DNA of 7,500 bases from Sedimenticola sp. GTDB taxonomy: Bacteria > Pseudomonadota > Gammaproteobacteria > Chromatiales > Chromatiaceae. How positions within the stretch are numbered: the stretch's first letter is position 1; each line of letters opens with the position of its first letter. The stretch is from contig JAUUYI010000095.1 of the NCBI GenBank assembly GCA_030590525.1, positions 1 to 7,500 of the forward strand. Reading direction: 5' to 3'. The notes beneath the pieces were generated by a model. It searched no databases, was not told the origin of the DNA, and saw nothing but the letters and a program-made list of their open reading frames with translations. Shown piece after piece: positions 6,687 through 7,500 of the stretch. Made by a program: the position numbers and the translations under genes.

Positions 6687-6691
6687 CTTAG
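6687..6691. repeat. Target site duplication, right copy (CTTAG)
   Basis: CTTAG directly after the element tip CGCGAGCC, identical to the left copy. The toxin frame resumes with the next base. Confidence 0.75.
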
Positions 6692-6937
6692 TGAGGACGC
6701 CTTCGCAGAGTTGGTCGTCTGGCGCGTACCAAGCCATCTTCAGGGAAGCGAGCATCCATACAAGTACCGGCTGGCCTATGTGGAGGACGGCCGGTGTCTT
6801 CTACGCTTCGATAACGAACAGCACAAAGGTGGCCATTACCACCTTGACGATGAAGAGGTGGCCTACAATTTCGAGTCGCTGGAAAAGCTGCTCGATGACT
6901 TCTGGGACCGTGTGGACGCACTGAGAGGTGTACAGTG

Positions 6938-7279
6938 ATGAAAACATTGACGATCGAGATCGCTGATCGGAAGGCGGCCAACAAGCGCTTTCTGTCGGCC
7001 GCAAGGGGCAGACGACAGGGTGAGTTCCTATCGTTTCCAGATATAGAACTGCTGCACAAGGTTTTGACACCCAAGCGCGTACGCATCCTGCAGGAGCTTC
7101 AGCGGATCGGCCCGATCGGATTGCGGGCGCTTGCCCGGACACTTGATGTAGATGCGGGAAATCTCCAGCGAGACGTAAAGCAACTCCAGAACTTTGATCT
7201 AGTGAAGGAGTCCGAGGATGGTCTCTTCGTGCCTTATGATGAAATCCGGCTGGAGTTGGTAATCAAGCGGGTGGCCTGA
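6938..7279 (+). CDS. Winged helix-turn-helix antitoxin/regulator paired with TumE
   Basis: Protein of 113 aa with a MarR/ArsR-like winged-helix domain: TPKRVRILQELQRIGP at 44-59, a helix-turn-helix at about 61-89 (GLRALARTLDVDAGNLQRDVKQL) and a short wing ending VPYDEI at 98-103. The first 40 residues (MKTLTIEIADRKAANKRF...) are charged and probably bind the toxin or form a dimer arm (inference). The ATG at 6938 shares its A with the toxin stop (TGATG), so the two genes were translated together; GTG 6935 is a less likely start. It is the likely antitoxin and the likely binder of the GTTGTA-N6-TACAAC sites (inference). The gene is intact although its toxin is broken. Because the promoter lies beyond the element, transcription must now cross a hairpin-rich insert to reach it, and coupling to full toxin translation is lost. 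Confidence 0.8.
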   Translation: MKTLTIEIADRKAANKRFLSAARGRRQGEFLSFPDIELLHKVLTPKRVRILQELQRIGPIGLRALARTLDVDAGNLQRDVKQLQNFDLVKESEDGLFVPYDEIRLELVIKRVA

Positions 7280-7500
7280 CGCTCGCTCCATGTTTTCCCT
7301 GGCGCATGCCACCTGAAAGTCGCATTCGGGCACGATCCTGCAATTTTGGCGAAAATCACCCCATCATGCTTCACCGGTTGAGCGAACAGACCACAAGATA
7401 TAGTGTCTCTCGGGATGCCGGTGTTCCTGTACGGCGATATCTACGACGCCCGCGGGCTCAGGGAAAGCGTCCGTCAACGAGAACCTCGGGTCAAGACTGG
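7280..7500. other. Region with no recognised gene
   Basis: I found no reading frame that I recognise on either strand. An open plus-strand frame from ATG 7415 (starting MPVFLYGDIYDARG) continues past the edge for at least 28 codons but has no ribosome site, so I do not call it. A 16-bp sequence at 7391-7406 resembles an NrdR box (see findings). No T-rich terminator follows the antitoxin gene. Confidence 0.4.

Larger units (their letters stand above)
6440..6938 (+). pseudogene. TumE-family toxin gene interrupted by a 206-bp element
   Basis: The 5' part is 6440-6480 (starting MKADELLRQRVVL) and the 3' part is 6692-6938. Joining them, which removes the inserted element and one copy of the CTTAG duplication, restores one frame of 95 codons plus stop, with S14 as the junction codon. 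The restored protein has the TumE (DUF6516) pattern: LSEDAFAELVVWRVP at 13-27, YKYRLAYVEDG at 37-47, RFDNEQHKGGHYH at 52-64 and DDFW at 82-85. As it stands, translation from 6440 stops at 6503-6505 after 21 residues. A restart at TTG 6711 would lack the first 20 residues, including the family's N-terminal helix. TumE proteins are the toxin half of type II toxin-antitoxin pairs; I do not assign a mechanism. ATG 6431 is an alternative in-frame start three codons earlier. The toxin precedes the antitoxin. Confidence 0.85.

Noticed and set aside
6477..6755. Minus-strand 92-codon frame and plus-strand 138-codon frame (6508-6924) across the element
   Set aside because: Both are built from the inverted ends and the element interior; the two strands even encode nearly the same peptide (RELLFREP) from the two ends, as expected of an inverted repeat rather than a gene.
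6711..6938. A 75-residue toxin starting at TTG 6711 as the real gene
   Set aside because: It lacks the N-terminal family segment, which is found instead upstream of the element; no ribosome site precedes the TTG. The interrupted-gene model explains all of the sequence.
7255..7311. GGTGGC ... GCCACC as a terminator after the antitoxin gene
   Set aside because: The loop is over 30 bases and no T run follows; probably chance.
1..7500. CRISPR array, tRNA or rRNA genes
   Set aside because: I saw no regularly spaced repeats with unique spacers and no tRNA-like cloverleaf or rRNA-like sequence.

Overview
The window looks like chromosome of a gammaproteobacterium of medium-high GC. This is inferred from the long FadE-type acyl-CoA dehydrogenase (about 800 residues, against 814 in E. 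coli), a YiiX/YebB-like hydrolase and ordinary sigma70-type promoters. A rubrerythrin operon suggests a lineage that meets low oxygen or oxidative stress, possibly a sulfur-oxidiser-like group. The genus cannot be read from this sequence.

Layout. (1) Positions 1-3405, minus strand: a two-gene unit, a permuted papain-fold (YiiX-like) cysteine hydrolase followed after one base by fadE, which runs off the left edge of the window. (2) 3406-3720: an AT-rich divergent intergenic region holding a good plus-strand promoter (TTGGCA-N16-TATACT) with an inverted repeat just downstream of its predicted start. (3) 3721-6202, plus strand: rubrerythrin without a rubredoxin domain, a heterodisulfide-reductase/GlpC-like Fe-S protein with two [4Fe-4S] motifs and two CCG-type domains, and a DUF3501 protein. 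The three probably form a peroxide-reduction or redox operon, with a hairpin terminator or attenuator after the first gene. (4) 6203-6938: repeat-rich DNA, then a TumE-family toxin gene broken near codon 14 by a 206-bp MITE-like element with inverted ends and a 5-bp target duplication. Removing the element and one duplication copy restores a clean 95-residue toxin frame. (5) 6938-7279: an intact winged-helix antitoxin/regulator whose start overlaps the toxin stop. (6) 7280-7500: no gene recognised.

The most interesting part is 6390-6940. Two identical operator-like inverted repeats (GTTGTA-N6-TACAAC, 28 bp apart) sit on the -35 and -10 of a promoter whose predicted start falls at or next to the toxin ATG. 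The layout reads as an autoregulated, perhaps leaderless, toxin-antitoxin operon. A small, highly hairpinned non-autonomous element has switched off the toxin while leaving operators, promoter and antitoxin intact.
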